Shown here piece after piece: positions 26,245 through 36,329 of a stretch of DNA of 64,000 nucleotides (its first letter is position 1; each line of letters begins with the position of its first letter). The translations under genes and the position numbers were made by a program. The notes under the pieces were generated by a model. That model made no database searches and had not been told where the DNA came from. It was given only the letters and a program-made list of their open reading frames with translations. The DNA is from Actinoplanes sp. NBC_00393 (GTDB lineage Bacteria > Actinomycetota > Actinomycetes > Mycobacteriales > Micromonosporaceae): NCBI RefSeq assembly GCF_036053395.1, contig NZ_CP107942.1, forward strand, positions 7,520,501 to 7,584,500, written 5' to 3'.

Positions 26245-26796
26245 ATGTCGATCGCACCGGAGCAGGTCGTGGCGCCGGCCCGGGACGCGGTGCTGTTCCG
26301 GTCGTCACCGGCCCGGACGTTCGCCGTGGTGTCCGTCGCGCTGATCGTCGCCTATGTCGCGGTGTCACCGATCGTCGGCTGGATCACGGGCGACTCCGGG
26401 GACCCGTGGTGGGTCACCGCGCTGCAGGCGGTCGTCATCGGCGCATGCGTGGCCGGCACCTACGCGCTTTCCGCCCGGGCGGCTCTGCCGACCTGGGTAC
26501 GGGTCTCGGCCGGCGGTCTGGAGCTGGCCGCGCAGGACAGCGACCCGATTCTGCTGGACTGGGCGGACATCGCCGCCGTGGTGGTTCGCCGCGACGGCCT
26601 GCGTACGGTGCTCGAGGTCGTGCCGGCCGACCTGGACAGCGTGCACCCGGTGCAGGGCGCCGACCACGGTGATCCGGCCCTGGTGGACACGCCGCGCGGG
26701 CCGGCGTACACCGCTGATCTCACTCAGATCTGGCCCAGCCCGGGTGCCCTGCGCCGCGAGCTGGACCGGCGGATGCGCGCCGCAGGCAAGGTCTAG
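26245..26796 (+). CDS. Hypothetical two-TM membrane protein
   Basis: 183 residues. Two hydrophobic helices (TFAVVSVALIVAYVAVSPIVGWI and WVTALQAVVIGACVAGTYAL) precede a soluble C-terminal part that looks like a small PH-like or beta domain (WVRVSAGGLELAAQD ... LLDWADIAAVVVRRDGLRTVLEV). The DWADIAAV phrase is typical of bacterial PH-like membrane proteins. No catalytic motif. It lies downstream of the valS terminator and converges with the next gene at 18 bp. Confidence 0.75.
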   Translation: MSIAPEQVVAPARDAVLFRSSPARTFAVVSVALIVAYVAVSPIVGWITGDSGDPWWVTALQAVVIGACVAGTYALSARAALPTWVRVSAGGLELAAQDSDPILLDWADIAAVVVRRDGLRTVLEVVPADLDSVHPVQGADHGDPALVDTPRGPAYTADLTQIWPSPGALRRELDRRMRAAGKV

Positions 26797-26814
26797 ACGC
26801 GACGTCCGCGGCGG

Positions 26815-27534
26815 TCAGAAGTCGAAGCCGCCGCCGAAGTCCCCGCCACCACCGAAATCGCCGCCGAAGTCCCCGCCCGCGAAATCGCCGCCGCCGGCGT
26901 CGCCGAAGTCACCGTCGTAGCCGAAGTCGCCGAAGCCCGGCGAGAACAGGGCGTCGAAGATCAGCATGCCGCCGAGCACACCGGCGCCGGCGCCGAGCGC
27001 GGTCTTCCACACCGGTGTCGAATACCAGCCGGCCGGGACCGGGCGGCCCTGCACGCGGCCGCCGGGGTAGTAGTAGGGCGTGTCGGCGCCGGGCCGCGGC
27101 CCCGCCTTGTAGGCGTGGCCCTGCACGGTCACCTCGCGCTCCTGGGTGAGCTGCCCGGTGCCCTGGGCGCCGGCGAGTTGCGGCAGGTCAGGGCCGGGGT
27201 CGATGCCCATCGCGGTGCGGGCCGCCCGAACGTACGCCAGACCCTCCAGCGCCGACTCCCGGGCCAGCTCGTACTGCCGTACCGTGTTGGCCTGTTGAAG
27301 TTGGCCGCCGGCCGCGTTGTAACGCTCGCTCGCGTCAGCGAGCGCCTGCCGTGCCGCCGGCTCCTCGGAGGACAGGTTCATCACCTGGCCGCCGAGCCGT
27401 TCATACCAGCGCTGCGCCTCGGCGCGCGCGTCCTCGAGCTGGGTCTGCCGGCGCGCCTGGCCGTTGCGCTGCGTCCCGGCGATGACCAGCACGACCACCG
27501 CCACAATGGCCACGATCAGCAACACGCTCGTCAT
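26815..27534 (-). CDS. Membrane protein with Gly-Asp-Phe-rich tail
   Basis: 239 residues from ATG 27534 (MTSVLLIVAIV). One N-terminal TM helix, a helical/coiled-coil region of about 90 residues (QARRQTQLEDARAEAQRWYERL), a Tyr/Pro segment (DTPYYYPGGRVQGRPVP), a second hydrophobic stretch (ALGAGAGVLGGMLIFDALF) and a tail made of GDF/GGGDFGG repeats. Such tails occur in actinobacterial envelope proteins of unknown role. Divergent from rmuC with about 50 bp between starts. Confidence 0.75.
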   Translation of the reverse strand: MTSVLLIVAIVAVVVLVIAGTQRNGQARRQTQLEDARAEAQRWYERLGGQVMNLSSEEPAARQALADASERYNAAGGQLQQANTVRQYELARESALEGLAYVRAARTAMGIDPGPDLPQLAGAQGTGQLTQEREVTVQGHAYKAGPRPGADTPYYYPGGRVQGRPVPAGWYSTPVWKTALGAGAGVLGGMLIFDALFSPGFGDFGYDGDFGDAGGGDFAGGDFGGDFGGGGDFGGGFDF

Positions 27535-27584
27535 GTTTCCACGGTACCCCCGCAGTTCATGTCTTACCTTTCTGGCAATCTGCG

Positions 27585-28721
27585 GTGGTGACGTTCTCGA
27601 CACTGGCTGTGATTCTCGTCTGCCTGCTCGCCGGCGCCGCCCTGGGCTGGCTGGTTGCCCGCGCCCGCGCCGCCACCGACATCGCCCGGCTGGAGGCGAC
27701 GCTGGCCGCCGCGCGCGACGGCGAGCAGCGCCTGGAGCAGTCGCTACGCGCTCTGTCCTATGAGGCCACGGCCCAGTCCCAGGAGGCGGTCGCCCGGGCA
27801 GTGGGCCCGCTGCACGAAACCCTGCGACGGTACGAGGAACGCGTCGCCCAACTCGAGCACGACCGGATCGACGCGTACGCGGAGCTGCGCGAACAGGTCC
27901 GGGCCATGGGGGTGGTCTCGGGCGAGTTGCGTACCGAGACGAAGCAGCTGGTGGCGGCGCTGCGGGCGCCGCAGGTGCGCGGCCGGTGGGGTGAGCACCA
28001 GTTGCGGCGCATCGTGGAGGCGGCCGGGCTGCTGGAGCACTGTGACTTCGCGGAGCAGGTGACCGCGTCCACCGATCAGCAGGGGGTGCGGCCCGACCTG
28101 GTGGTGCGGCTGCACGGCGGGCGCAGTGTGGTGGTCGACGCCAAGGCGCCGCTGGAGGGGTACCTGTCGGCGATGGAGGCCCGCTCCGAGCCGGAGCGCG
28201 ACGCCTGCCTGGACCAGCACGCCCGGCATCTGCGGGCGCATGTGGACTCGCTGTCCGGGAAGCGGTATTGGACGGCGTTCGAGTCGACCCCGGATTTCGT
28301 GGTGCTGTTCGTGCCGGCCGACCCGTTCCTGGACGTCGCGTTGCAGCGGGACCCGACGCTGATGGAGTACGCGTTCCGCCGCAATGTGGTGCTCGCCACC
28401 CCGGCGACGCTGATCGCGATGCTGCGCACGGTCGCCTACTCGTGGCGGCAGGAGACGCTGACCCGCAACGCGGCCGCTGTGCACGGGCTGGCCCGGGAGC
28501 TGTACGGGCGGTTGTCCACCCTCGGTGACCACGTCGACAAGCTGGGGACGTCGCTGGCCGGGGCGGTCACCGCGTACAACCGGGCGGTCGGGTCGCTGGA
28601 GTCGCGGGTGCTGGTGAGCGCCCGCAAGCTGGCCGAGATGGGCGTCGCGGACGACGAGCTGCCGCCGCCCGTACAGATCGAGTTGACGCCTCGCCAGCCG
28701 CAGGCGCCGGAGCTCAGCTAG
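27585..28721 (+). CDS. rmuC: DNA recombination protein RmuC
   Basis: 378 residues. N-terminal TM helix, a coiled coil (residues about 30-110), then the RmuC nuclease-like domain: [45 protein letters not shown] and [19 protein letters not shown], with the PD-(D/E)xK-like Asp and D-x-K residues visible. RmuC limits sequence inversions at short inverted repeats in E. coli. GTG starts occur at 27585 and 27588. The 3' end overlaps ispH (convergent) by 8 bp. Confidence 0.92.
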   Translation: MVTFSTLAVILVCLLAGAALGWLVARARAATDIARLEATLAAARDGEQRLEQSLRALSYEATAQSQEAVARAVGPLHETLRRYEERVAQLEHDRIDAYAELREQVRAMGVVSGELRTETKQLVAALRAPQVRGRWGEHQLRRIVEAAGLLEHCDFAEQVTASTDQQGVRPDLVVRLHGGRSVVVDAKAPLEGYLSAMEARSEPERDACLDQHARHLRAHVDSLSGKRYWTAFESTPDFVVLFVPADPFLDVALQRDPTLMEYAFRRNVVLATPATLIAMLRTVAYSWRQETLTRNAAAVHGLARELYGRLSTLGDHVDKLGTSLAGAVTAYNRAVGSLESRVLVSARKLAEMGVADDELPPPVQIELTPRQPQAPELS

Positions 28722-29688
28722 CTTTCGCGGCGGCCGCGGCCTTCATGTCCCTGCGCAGCTCCTGCGGCAGCGAGAAGGTCAGGCGCTCCTCGGCCGTCGT
28801 GTACTCGGTGACCTCGCCGAAGCCACGCTCGGCGAGGTGCGCCAGCACCTCCATGACCAGCTCGTCCGGGACGCTCGCGCCGGAGGAGACACCGACCGTG
28901 GTGGCGCCGGCCAGCCACTCGTCCTGGATCTCGGAGGCGAAGTCGACCAGGTGGCCGGCTCGCGCGCCGGCGCCGAGGGCGACCTCGACGAGACGCACCG
29001 AGTTCGACGAGTTGGTCGAGCCGACCACGATCACCACGTCGCAGTCCGGCGCGATCTCCTTGATCACGTGCTGCCGGTTGGACGTGGCGTAGCAGATGTC
29101 GTCGCTCGGCGGGGACTGCAGCAGCGGCAGCCGGGTCTTGAGCCGGGCAACCGTCTCCATCGTCTCGTCGACCGACAGCGTGGTCTGGGAGAGCCAGACG
29201 ACCTTCGCCGGGTCGCGGACGACGACGTTGTCCACGTCGTCGGGCCCGTCGACGAGCTGGATGTGCGCGGGCGCCTCACCGGAGGTGCCGATCACCTCCT
29301 CGTGGCCCTCATGGCCGATGAGCAGGATGTCGTAGTCCTCGGCGGCGAACCGCTTGGCCTCGTGGTGCACCTTGGTGACCAGCGGGCAGGTGGCGTCGAT
29401 CGCCTTGAGGTTGCGCTCGCGGGCCTGCTCGTGCACCTCGGGGGCCACGCCGTGCGCGGAGAAGACCACGGTCGCGCCCTCGGGCACCTCGTAGTTCTCC
29501 TCCACGAAGATCGCCCCGCGGGCCTCCAGCGTGCTCACCACGTGCTTGTTGTGCACGATCTGCTTGCGCACGTAGACGGGGGCGCCGTAGAGCTTCAGCG
29601 CCTCCTCGACGGTCTGCACAGCGCGGTCGACACCGGCGCAGTAGCCACGCGGCTTGGCGAGCAACACCCGCTTACGAGCTTCAGTCAC
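28714..29688 (-). CDS. ispH: 4-hydroxy-3-methylbut-2-enyl diphosphate reductase
   Basis: 324-residue IspH (LytB), the last step of the MEP pathway, reducing HMBPP to IPP and DMAPP with a [4Fe-4S] cluster. The three cluster cysteines are in [15 protein letters not shown] and CYATSNRQ; the [11 protein letters not shown] and SSNSVRL signature segments are intact. The GTG at 29688 ([10 protein letters not shown]) is the family start; the frame continues 146 codons further upstream without conservation. It supplies precursors to the Z-prenyl transferase gene 9 kb away. Confidence 0.97.
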   Translation of the reverse strand: MTEARKRVLLAKPRGYCAGVDRAVQTVEEALKLYGAPVYVRKQIVHNKHVVSTLEARGAIFVEENYEVPEGATVVFSAHGVAPEVHEQARERNLKAIDATCPLVTKVHHEAKRFAAEDYDILLIGHEGHEEVIGTSGEAPAHIQLVDGPDDVDNVVVRDPAKVVWLSQTTLSVDETMETVARLKTRLPLLQSPPSDDICYATSNRQHVIKEIAPDCDVVIVVGSTNSSNSVRLVEVALGAGARAGHLVDFASEIQDEWLAGATTVGVSSGASVPDELVMEVLAHLAERGFGEVTEYTTAEERLTFSLPQELRRDMKAAAAAKAS

Positions 29689-29848
29689 CCGGCCATGGTA
29701 CGTGCCTCGCTCGCCCGGCCGCTTTCCTGCGATCAGCGCCACAGCAGGGTGATCGACGGCCCCGGGCCGGACGGTGGAGTGTTGACGCTGTGCGCCCGGT
29801 CGGGGCGTTTCGGCCCGAACGTGCCTGATCCGGCGGGATACTCGGATC

Positions 29849-30406
29849 ATGACGGGCGAGGACGCGCAGGACGGTCTGTGGCCCTCGATCCCGGCTGTGC
29901 TGCGGGTGATGACCGGCTGGTTCCTGCTGGGCATCGGGCTGTTGAACCTTGCTGTCGAGGTGGACGGTGGGCTGACCGGGGCGTACCTGGTGTTCCACGT
30001 GGTGCTGGCGCTGGGCGGGGCGCTGCTGCTGACCCGGCACCGGCTGGACCCGAGCCGCGCCGGGTATCTCCTCGCCACGCCGATCGCGCTGGCCGGTCTG
30101 GTGGCCGGGGCGCTGCCGACGACCACGCGGTGCTGTCTGGAGGCTTATCCGCAGCGGCGCGGGTATCCGTACCCGTTCCTGGGAACCGGCGCCGGTGCGC
30201 ACGTGGACGTGAAGTACCTGGTCGCTGACCTGATCTTCTGGGGTTGTGTGGCTCTGCTGCTGCTGACGGTCCTCACCGCGGTGGAGCGGCGGCTGCCGGA
30301 ACGGCGGACCCCGGTGGATCTGAGCGGCCTCGGCGGGCATGCCGAAGGACGGGCGTACGCCGCCACCCCGGATCGCAGAGACCAGAATGTCGGTGGGCTG
30401 ACCTAA
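29849..30406 (+). CDS. Hypothetical four-TM membrane protein
   Basis: 185 residues with four hydrophobic segments ([70 protein letters not shown]) and a polar C-terminal tail. Family not recognised. A Cys-Cys pair in [20 protein letters not shown] lies in an extracytoplasmic loop. It is 10 bp upstream of xseA and probably shares its transcript. Confidence 0.75.
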   Translation: MTGEDAQDGLWPSIPAVLRVMTGWFLLGIGLLNLAVEVDGGLTGAYLVFHVVLALGGALLLTRHRLDPSRAGYLLATPIALAGLVAGALPTTTRCCLEAYPQRRGYPYPFLGTGAGAHVDVKYLVADLIFWGCVALLLLTVLTAVERRLPERRTPVDLSGLGGHAEGRAYAATPDRRDQNVGGLT

Positions 30407-30415
30407 TCTGGCCGG

Positions 30416-31654
30416 GTGACTGAGCCCGATCCGCAGAAGAGCGCGGCCAAGAGCACCGCCGAGGAGCCATGGCCGGTGCGCGTGGTCAGCCAGAAGGTCG
30501 GCGCCTGGATCGCGAAGCTCGGCTGGGTGTGGGTGGACGGGCAGGTCGCCCAGATCAGCCGGCGGCCCGGCTCCGGGGTGGTCTTCCTGACCCTGCGCGA
30601 CCCGTCCGCCGACCTCAGCCTGACCGTCACCGCGCACCGTGACGTGCTCGACGCCGGTGCCCCCGAGCTGGCCGAGGGCGCCCGGGTCACGCTGCACGCC
30701 AAGCCGGAGTTCTATCCGGGCCGGGGCACGCTCAGCCTGCGCGCCGACGAGATCCGCCAGGTCGGGCTCGGTGAGCTGCTGGCCCGGCTGGAGAAACTGA
30801 AACGTCTGCTGGGCGCGGAGGGCCTGTTCGCCCGGGAGCGCAAGCGGCGGCTGCCGTTCCTGCCCGGCCGGATCGGGCTGATCACCGGCCGGGCCAGTGC
30901 CGCCGAGCGGGACGTGCTGATGAACACCCGGCGCCGCTGGCCGGCCGTCGAGTTCCGGGTCATCAACGTGCCGGTGCAGGGTCCGACCGCGGTGCCGCAG
31001 ATCATCGACGCGCTCAAGGTGCTGGACAACGACGACACCGTCGACGTGATCGTGATCGCCCGCGGCGGCGGCAGCGTGGAGGATCTGCTGCCGTTCTCCG
31101 ACGAGGCGCTGTGCCGGGCCGTGTTCGGGGCGCGGACCCCGGTGGTCAGCGCGATCGGCCACGAGACCGACGCGCCGCTGCTCGACTACGTCGCTGACCT
31201 GCGCGCCTCCACCCCGACCGACGCCGCCAAGCGGATCGTGCCCGACCTGGCCGACGAGTTGCGGCTGATGGAGCACGCCCGGTCCCGGCTGGACCGGGCG
31301 GTGCTCGGCATGATCGACCGGGAGCGGCAGCGGATCGAGGCGTGGCGGTCCCGGCCGGTGCTGGCCCGCCCCGAGGCGCTGCTCGACCAGCGCGGCACCG
31401 AGGTGACCGCGCTGCGTGACCGGGCCGGGCGCAGCCTCGAGCACCGGCTCCGCCGGGCCGACGACGACCTGCGGCACACCGTGGCCCGGCTGCGCGCGCT
31501 GTCACCGGCGGCGACCCTGGAGCGCGGCTACGCCATCGTGCAGCGCGCCGACGGCCACGTGGTCCGCGCCGCGGACGAGGTGGCGGCCGGCGACCTCCTT
31601 CGGATCCGGCTCGCGGACGGCGAGCTGCAGGCAGCGGTACAGGAGAGCGAATGA
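30416..31654 (+). CDS. xseA: Exodeoxyribonuclease VII large subunit
   Basis: 412 residues. N-terminal OB fold ([27 protein letters not shown]), catalytic domain ([63 protein letters not shown]), then a long coiled coil and C-terminal segment. ExoVII degrades single-stranded DNA in both directions in complex with XseB. Stop overlaps the xseB start by ATGA. Confidence 0.97.
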   Translation: MTEPDPQKSAAKSTAEEPWPVRVVSQKVGAWIAKLGWVWVDGQVAQISRRPGSGVVFLTLRDPSADLSLTVTAHRDVLDAGAPELAEGARVTLHAKPEFYPGRGTLSLRADEIRQVGLGELLARLEKLKRLLGAEGLFARERKRRLPFLPGRIGLITGRASAAERDVLMNTRRRWPAVEFRVINVPVQGPTAVPQIIDALKVLDNDDTVDVIVIARGGGSVEDLLPFSDEALCRAVFGARTPVVSAIGHETDAPLLDYVADLRASTPTDAAKRIVPDLADELRLMEHARSRLDRAVLGMIDRERQRIEAWRSRPVLARPEALLDQRGTEVTALRDRAGRSLEHRLRRADDDLRHTVARLRALSPAATLERGYAIVQRADGHVVRAADEVAAGDLLRIRLADGELQAAVQESE

Positions 31655-31854
31655 CCGACGAGAACTTGAGCTACGAGCAGGCCCGCACCGAGCTGGCCAC
31701 CGTGGTCGAGCGGCTGGAGCAGGGCGGCGGCAGCCTGGAGGAGTCGCTCGCCCTGTGGGAGCGCGGCGAGAAACTGGCCGACATCTGCCAGCGCTGGCTG
31801 GAGGGCGCCCGCGAGCGCATCGAGGCGGCCCGCGCCGCCCGAGCCGACCAATAG
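31651..31854 (+). CDS. xseB: Exodeoxyribonuclease VII small subunit
   Basis: 67 residues: [40 protein letters not shown] is the diagnostic helical hairpin of XseB. Coupled to xseA by ATGA overlap. Unusually, its stop codon lies inside the first unit of a 20-bp tandem repeat, so the final residues (RAARADQ) are repeat-encoded. Confidence 0.95.
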   Translation: MTDENLSYEQARTELATVVERLEQGGGSLEESLALWERGEKLADICQRWLEGARERIEAARAARADQ

Positions 31855-31941
31855 CCGCCTGAGCCGACCATATAGCCGCCCGAGCCGACCAATAGCCGCC
31901 TGAGCTGACCAGTAGCCGCCCGCGCCGACCAATAGCCAACC
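31841..31941 (+). repeat. 20-bp tandem repeat spanning the xseB stop
   Basis: Five units related to GAGCCGACCAATAGCCGCCT at 31841, 31861 (21 bp), 31882, 31902 and 31922. Unit 1 contains the xseB TAG; each later unit repeats the TAG triplet at the same position. Confidence 0.85.
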
Positions 31942-31991
31942 GCGCCGCCGACCGTTGGAGCGGAGCACGGGCCATTACGGCCGGCCGTTGG

Positions 31992-32744
31992 TCAGGACAG
32001 CGCTGCGGCCAGGGTGTCCAGGTTCTCCTGGTCGGTCTTGCCGACGATGATCACGGTTCGGTTCTGCTCGGTGAAGATCAGGGCGGTCTCGCCGGGGCGG
32101 CCGGAGTAGCGCATCCACGTCCGTTCGGTGGTGCGGAAGGCGCCGATGCGCTTGCCCTCGGCGCCGACCTCGGCCGGGACCAGGGTGGCGGCCGGCACTG
32201 TGCTCTGCACCAGCAGGATCGGGTCGTCGTCCGGGTCGACGAACCCGAGGCGCAGCGTCACCCCACCGTCCTCGTGGCGGGTGTGGGCCGATGTGATGTG
32301 CCAATCGTCGCCTAAGCCGGTCGGCTCGGCGACGGTGAACTCCTGTGCCGCCTGCTGGATCGCCGGGGCCGGGTCGACGGAGATCGGCTTGTCGCCGTCG
32401 AAGAGGACCCGGTAGAAGGTCAGAACCAGCGCGATCGGAATGAGCAGCACCGCCAGCGAGTAGAACATGTCGCGCGGCCGGCGCCCTTCCCGAGCCGCAA
32501 GCCGCGGCTGAGCCGCAGCCTGGCCGGGCCCTGCCCCGGCGGACGTCGCCCCACCGGCGGCTGCCGCGTCACCGGCGGCCGGTGCCGCCACCCCAGCCGG
32601 TGCCACGCTGTCCGGGGCCGCACCAGCCGGGGCCGCGCTGCCGAGGGGTGCGTCGGCCGGGGCTGCTGTGCCCGCCGGGGCCGGTGTGTCGGCGGGCTGG
32701 GGCTGCTGGGGCGATGCGGGTTCCACCGACCCATTGTTAACCAT
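31992..32744 (-). CDS. DUF4245 membrane-anchored protein
   Basis: 250 residues. A disordered Ala/Pro/Gly-rich cytoplasmic N-terminal region of about 90 residues precedes a TM helix ([22 protein letters not shown]) and a DUF4245 domain: [72 protein letters not shown] and a C-terminal [13 protein letters not shown]. Function unknown; the family is actinobacterial and often next to glpX, as here. The start ATG at 32744 is back-to-back with the glpX upstream region. Confidence 0.9.
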   Translation of the reverse strand: MVNNGSVEPASPQQPQPADTPAPAGTAAPADAPLGSAAPAGAAPDSVAPAGVAAPAAGDAAAAGGATSAGAGPGQAAAQPRLAAREGRRPRDMFYSLAVLLIPIALVLTFYRVLFDGDKPISVDPAPAIQQAAQEFTVAEPTGLGDDWHITSAHTRHEDGGVTLRLGFVDPDDDPILLVQSTVPAATLVPAEVGAEGKRIGAFRTTERTWMRYSGRPGETALIFTEQNRTVIIVGKTDQENLDTLAAALS

Positions 32745-32826
32745 GTCGCTGAACCGAGACTTGGCGCGGCCTCTAATGCCAGGATCGGAGGACCTACCAG
32801 CCCCGCAATGTCGCGAGGAGGCCGCC

Positions 32827-33852
32827 GTGCCCGCCCGAGTCCCCCAGGATCTCGACCGAAACATCGCCCTCGACCTCGTCCGCGTGACCGAAGCCGCCGC
32901 GATGGCGGCCGGCCGCTGGGTCGGCCGCGGTGACAAGAACGGCGGTGACGGCGCCGCCGTCGACGCCATGCGCAAGCTCATCAACTCGATCCAGATGCGC
33001 GGCGTCGTGGTGATCGGTGAGGGTGAGAAGGACGAGGCGCCGATGCTCTTCAACGGGGAGCGGGTCGGCGACGGCACCGGGCCGGAGGTGGACGTCGCGG
33101 TCGACCCGATCGACGGCACCACGCTGATGAGCAAGGGGATGCCGGGTTCGATCGCGGTTCTCGCGGTGGCCGAGCGGGGTGCGATGTTCGACCCGAGCGC
33201 GGTCTTCTACATGGACAAGATCGCGGTCGGCCCGGATTGCGCCGACGTCGTCGACATCAACGCCGGGGTGAAGGAGAACCTGCGCCGCATCGCGAAGGCG
33301 AAGCGCTCCAGCGTCTCCGACGTGACGGTGTGCATCCTGGACCGTCCTCGTCACTCGCAGCTGGTCGACGAGGTGCGGCAGGCCGGCGCCAACATCAAGT
33401 TCATCTCGGACGGTGACATCGCCGGCGCCATCTCGGCGGCGCGTCTGGAGTCCGACGTCGACGTGCTGATGGGCATCGGCGGCACCCCGGAGGGCATCAC
33501 CGCGGCCTGCGCCCTGAAGTGTCTCGGCGGCATGATCCAGGCGAAGCTGTGGCCGCGCGACGACGCCGAGCGCGAGAAGGCCATCGCCGGCGGCCACGAC
33601 CTGGACCGGGTGCTCACCACCGACGACCTGGTGACCGGCGACAACTGCTTCTTCGTCGCCACCGGTGTCACCTCGGGCGACCTGCTCAAGGGGGTCCGCT
33701 ACCGCTCCGGTGGCGCGCACACCCAGTCGATCGTGATGCGGTCCAAGAGCGGCACGATCCGGGTGATCGACTCGTATCACCGGCTGGAGAAGCTGGCCCT
33801 CTACTCGGCCGTCGACTTCGACGGCCACCTGCCGACGGTCCCGCTCAGCTGA
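32827..33852 (+). CDS. glpX: Fructose-1,6-bisphosphatase class II
   Basis: 341 residues. GlpX signatures: [54 protein letters not shown] and [10 protein letters not shown]. It dephosphorylates fructose-1,6-bisphosphate in gluconeogenesis and pairs functionally with pckG at 41-42.8 kb. GTG 32827 has a strong AGGAGG (32816-32821) five bases upstream; in-frame ATGs at 32743 and 32776 are alternatives without one. A long inverted repeat terminator follows. Confidence 0.96.
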   Translation: MPARVPQDLDRNIALDLVRVTEAAAMAAGRWVGRGDKNGGDGAAVDAMRKLINSIQMRGVVVIGEGEKDEAPMLFNGERVGDGTGPEVDVAVDPIDGTTLMSKGMPGSIAVLAVAERGAMFDPSAVFYMDKIAVGPDCADVVDINAGVKENLRRIAKAKRSSVSDVTVCILDRPRHSQLVDEVRQAGANIKFISDGDIAGAISAARLESDVDVLMGIGGTPEGITAACALKCLGGMIQAKLWPRDDAEREKAIAGGHDLDRVLTTDDLVTGDNCFFVATGVTSGDLLKGVRYRSGGAHTQSIVMRSKSGTIRVIDSYHRLEKLALYSAVDFDGHLPTVPLS

Positions 33853-33861
33853 CGGTTCGCC

Positions 33862-33914
33862 GAAACAGCTTTGGCCGTCAGCTGAGAAACCCGGCTGACG
33901 GCCAGAGCTGTTTC
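33862..33914. terminator. Long inverted-repeat bidirectional terminator
   Basis: GAAACAGCT plus TGGCCGTCAGC (33862-33882) pairs with GCTGACGGCCA plus AGCTGTTTC (33894-33914) with one internal mismatch and an 11-nt loop. It sits between convergent glpX and the rhomboid gene. Confidence 0.8.
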
Positions 33915-33952
33915 ACGGCTGCGGAGGCAGCGCGGGCGGTCAGCCGAGGGGG

Positions 33953-34567
33953 TCAGCGGCGGCGGAACAGGATGGCGGCGATCACGCCGCCGATCAGGCC
34001 GAGCAGGTGGCCCTGCCAGGAGACCCGCGGGTCGGTGGGGAGGATGCCGTACAGCTGGTACCAGTAGAGCAGGCCGATGAAGACGGCCACCCCGAAGTTC
34101 CACCAGCTGCGCTCGACCAGGCCGCGGGTGAACAGCAGGCCCAGGTATCCGAAGATCACGCCGCTGGCGCCGACCACGACGCTGCGCGGGTCGCCGACGA
34201 ACCAGACGCCGATCCCGGTGACCATCATGATCACGAAGGTGGACCAGATGGCCCGCCGGGCGCCGCCGGCCAGCACGAAGGTGCCGAGCAGGATGAGCGG
34301 GACGGCGTTGCCGTACAGATGGTCCCAGCCGGAGTGCAGGAACGGGCTGAACAGGATCCCGTCCAGCCCCTCGATGCGGTGCGGGATGATGCCGCCGGCG
34401 ACGTCGAGGGTGCCGGGGCCCAGGCCCACGTCGATCGCCTCGATGACGAACAGGACCGGGATCACCGCGCACATGGTCACGAACGCGCGCCCGATCGACG
34501 AGTAGAACGCGTCAGTCCCGAATTTCGCCGCTTCGTCCTCGCGTGCCGCCGTCCACCCGTACCCCAT
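33953..34567 (-). CDS. Rhomboid-family intramembrane serine protease
   Basis: 204 residues with six predicted TM helices. Catalytic dyad Ser135 in GASGVIFGY and His187 in WQGHLLGL; the HSGWDHLYGNAVPL segment (motif of the L1 loop/TM2) is well preserved. It cleaves TM substrates within the cytoplasmic membrane. The ATG at 34567 (MGYGWTAARED) is preferred over a 101-codon upstream extension, which overlaps the S1 protease gene. Confidence 0.93.
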   Translation of the reverse strand: MGYGWTAAREDEAAKFGTDAFYSSIGRAFVTMCAVIPVLFVIEAIDVGLGPGTLDVAGGIIPHRIEGLDGILFSPFLHSGWDHLYGNAVPLILLGTFVLAGGARRAIWSTFVIMMVTGIGVWFVGDPRSVVVGASGVIFGYLGLLFTRGLVERSWWNFGVAVFIGLLYWYQLYGILPTDPRVSWQGHLLGLIGGVIAAILFRRR

Positions 34568-34614
34568 GCACCGATGGTGGCAGGGCATTGCTCGCGCGGC
34601 CACCCGGGAGCCGC

Positions 34615-35397
34615 TCAGCTGAGCTTGCGGATCGCCTCCTGGATGGCGGGGCGGAACTTGGAGATCTGGGTGTAGACGCCGAAGTAGCCGTCCCGGGCGC
34701 AGCCCAGCCCCCAGCTGACGATGCCGACCTGTTCCCAGCGCCCGGCGGCGGACCGGCGCACCATCGGCCCGCCGGAGTCGCCCTGGCAGGTGTCCACGCC
34801 GTGCCGGCCGGCGCAGATCGACTCGTCGCGGACCAGGGTCACGCCGGCTTTGCGGTACGCCGCCGCGCACTTGTCGTCCGGGATGGTCGGCACGTCGGCG
34901 TAGTGCAGTCGCCGTTGCTGGCGCAGCGCGCCCTCGCGGGTCTGTCCCCAGCCCATCACCGTGAACGTGCCGGTGTCGCTGCCGTCCTCGACCAGGCCGA
35001 TGGTCGGCAGGTCGAGCGGGCGTTCGAGTTTGACCACCGCCCAGTCGTCGCCGCGGGTCTCGGTGATGAAGTCCTCGGCCCGGATCACCTCGACCGACTT
35101 CACGGTGATGGCCCGGTCGGATTTGAGGTCGGAGACTCCCGCGGTGACGGTGATCTTCTTGTTGGGTCCGGTGGCGCCGACGCAGTGCCCGGCCGTCAGC
35201 ACCACCCGGGGCGCGGTCAACGTGCCGCCGCAGCCCATCGAGAGGCGCACCACCCAGGGGAACTTGCCGGCCGTCGCCACTTTGCCGCCGACCACCTCGC
35301 GAACCGGCTCGTCAGTTTCGGCGGCCCGGGCGGGCAGGTTCGCGCAGGCCAGGGTGACGGCGACGGCCAGAACAAGCGAGACGGCATTTCGGACCAT
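34615..35397 (-). CDS. Secreted trypsin-like serine protease (S1A)
   Basis: 260 residues: signal peptide (VSLVLAVAVTLACANLPARA), propeptide-like junction EVVGGKVATAGKFPW, and the triad His71 (TAGHCV), Asp118 (DDWAVVKL), Ser208 (CQGDSGGP). Cysteines for disulfides flank His and Ser. Asp202 (GVDTCQGDSGG) at the base of the S1 pocket predicts cleavage after Lys/Arg. Extracellular. Follows the transglycosylase gene on the same strand but is separated by a strong terminator. Confidence 0.94.
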   Translation of the reverse strand: MVRNAVSLVLAVAVTLACANLPARAAETDEPVREVVGGKVATAGKFPWVVRLSMGCGGTLTAPRVVLTAGHCVGATGPNKKITVTAGVSDLKSDRAITVKSVEVIRAEDFITETRGDDWAVVKLERPLDLPTIGLVEDGSDTGTFTVMGWGQTREGALRQQRRLHYADVPTIPDDKCAAAYRKAGVTLVRDESICAGRHGVDTCQGDSGGPMVRRSAAGRWEQVGIVSWGLGCARDGYFGVYTQISKFRPAIQEAIRKLS

Positions 35398-35416
35398 GCA
35401 GACATTTGATCACAGC

Positions 35417-35450
35417 AAAACGGGGCTGCGCGGCACGCCGCACAGCCCCG
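35417..35450 (-). terminator. Intrinsic terminator with T-run downstream of transglycosylase gene
   Basis: On the minus strand, CGGGGCTG and an inner GCGGC pair with GCCGC and CAGCCCCG in a near-perfect 13-bp stem, followed by TTTT. One of the few classical U-tailed terminators here. Confidence 0.8.
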
Positions 35451-35463
35451 TCGCGAGGTTCGA

Positions 35464-36165
35464 TCAGTACCAGCCGACGTTCTGCGAGTGGTTCCAGGCG
35501 CTGCACGGGGTGTTGTAGCGGCCCTTGATGTAGCCGAGGCCCCACTTGATCTGGGTGGCCGGGTTGGTCTTCCAGTCGTCGCCGGCCGAGGCCATCTTGG
35601 TGCCGGGCAGGGCCTGCGGGATTCCGTACGCCCCGGAGCTGCGGTTCGTGGCCTTGTAGTTCCAGCCACTCTCCTTCTTCCACAGCTTGTCCAGGCACGG
35701 GAACTGGTCGAGTCCGAAGCCCCTGTCGAGCATCAGGGCGCAGCCGATCTTCCGGCTTCCGCTGTACTCGTCGCAGGACGCCGGGATGTCCCCGGTGAAG
35801 GGCACCGGCCCGCCGCTCTCCTCGGCCTCCTTGGCCTCTTCGGCCTCCTTGGCGGCCTTCTCCTCGGCGATCGCCTTCTTCTCCAGGGTCCGCGCCTTGC
35901 CGGCGGCGGCCTTGGCCTCGGTGGCCGCCTTGGAAGCGGCGGCCGCCTCCGCCTGGCTGCGGTGCGCCCGCGCCGCGGCGTGGTGGTTCTGGCGTTCCTT
36001 GAGGAGCTGGAATTCGTCCGCGGTCGCCTGGGTCACGAGAGCCGTCTCGGCGCTCTGCTCCTGGAAGTCCTGGGTCTGACCGACGTAGACACCGCCGATG
36101 AGACCGGCCAGGAGAAGACTGACGGACGCCGCACGAACTCCGAGCCGGCTCCAGAGCCGCTTCAC
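35464..36165 (-). CDS. Secreted lytic-transglycosylase-like cell-wall protein
   Basis: 233 residues from GTG 36165 (good GAAGGGAA ribosome-binding site). Signal-anchor helix (AASVSLLLAGLIGGVYVG), a Lys/Ala/Glu coiled-coil of about 90 residues, then an SLT-like/aggregation-promoting domain: CLDKLWKKESGWNYKATNRSS carries the putative catalytic Glu, followed by AYGIPQALPGTKM and WGLGYIKGRYNTPCSAWNHS, ending in GWY. Predicted to cleave peptidoglycan glycan strands at the cell surface. A CRP-like site lies 180 bp upstream. Confidence 0.88.
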   Translation of the reverse strand: MKRLWSRLGVRAASVSLLLAGLIGGVYVGQTQDFQEQSAETALVTQATADEFQLLKERQNHHAAARAHRSQAEAAAASKAATEAKAAAGKARTLEKKAIAEEKAAKEAEEAKEAEESGGPVPFTGDIPASCDEYSGSRKIGCALMLDRGFGLDQFPCLDKLWKKESGWNYKATNRSSGAYGIPQALPGTKMASAGDDWKTNPATQIKWGLGYIKGRYNTPCSAWNHSQNVGWY

Positions 36166-36329
36166 GAAGATTCCCTTCGTCGGGGGCAATGACGCGGCGC
36201 GTTCCCACCGTTACTCTCAGTGGAGCGCGCCGCGAGCACCCGCGACCGTCCGGTCGCCGCCTCACACCCGCAGGGAGTTGACCAGGTGCCCGCCGAACAC
36301 CATGGCGCAACGTGAAGTGGATGTGAAAT

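Noticed and set aside
33853..33914. Att site or transposon end
   Set aside because: The inverted repeat lies between convergent genes with hairpin geometry; it fits a terminator and no transposase is present.
36181..36300. c-di-AMP (ydaO-type) riboswitch upstream of the transglycosylase
   Set aside because: Such riboswitches precede cell-wall lytic genes in actinobacteria, and hairpins do exist here, but I cannot find the conserved GGGGGAACC-type and CCGUCAGCU-type core segments.
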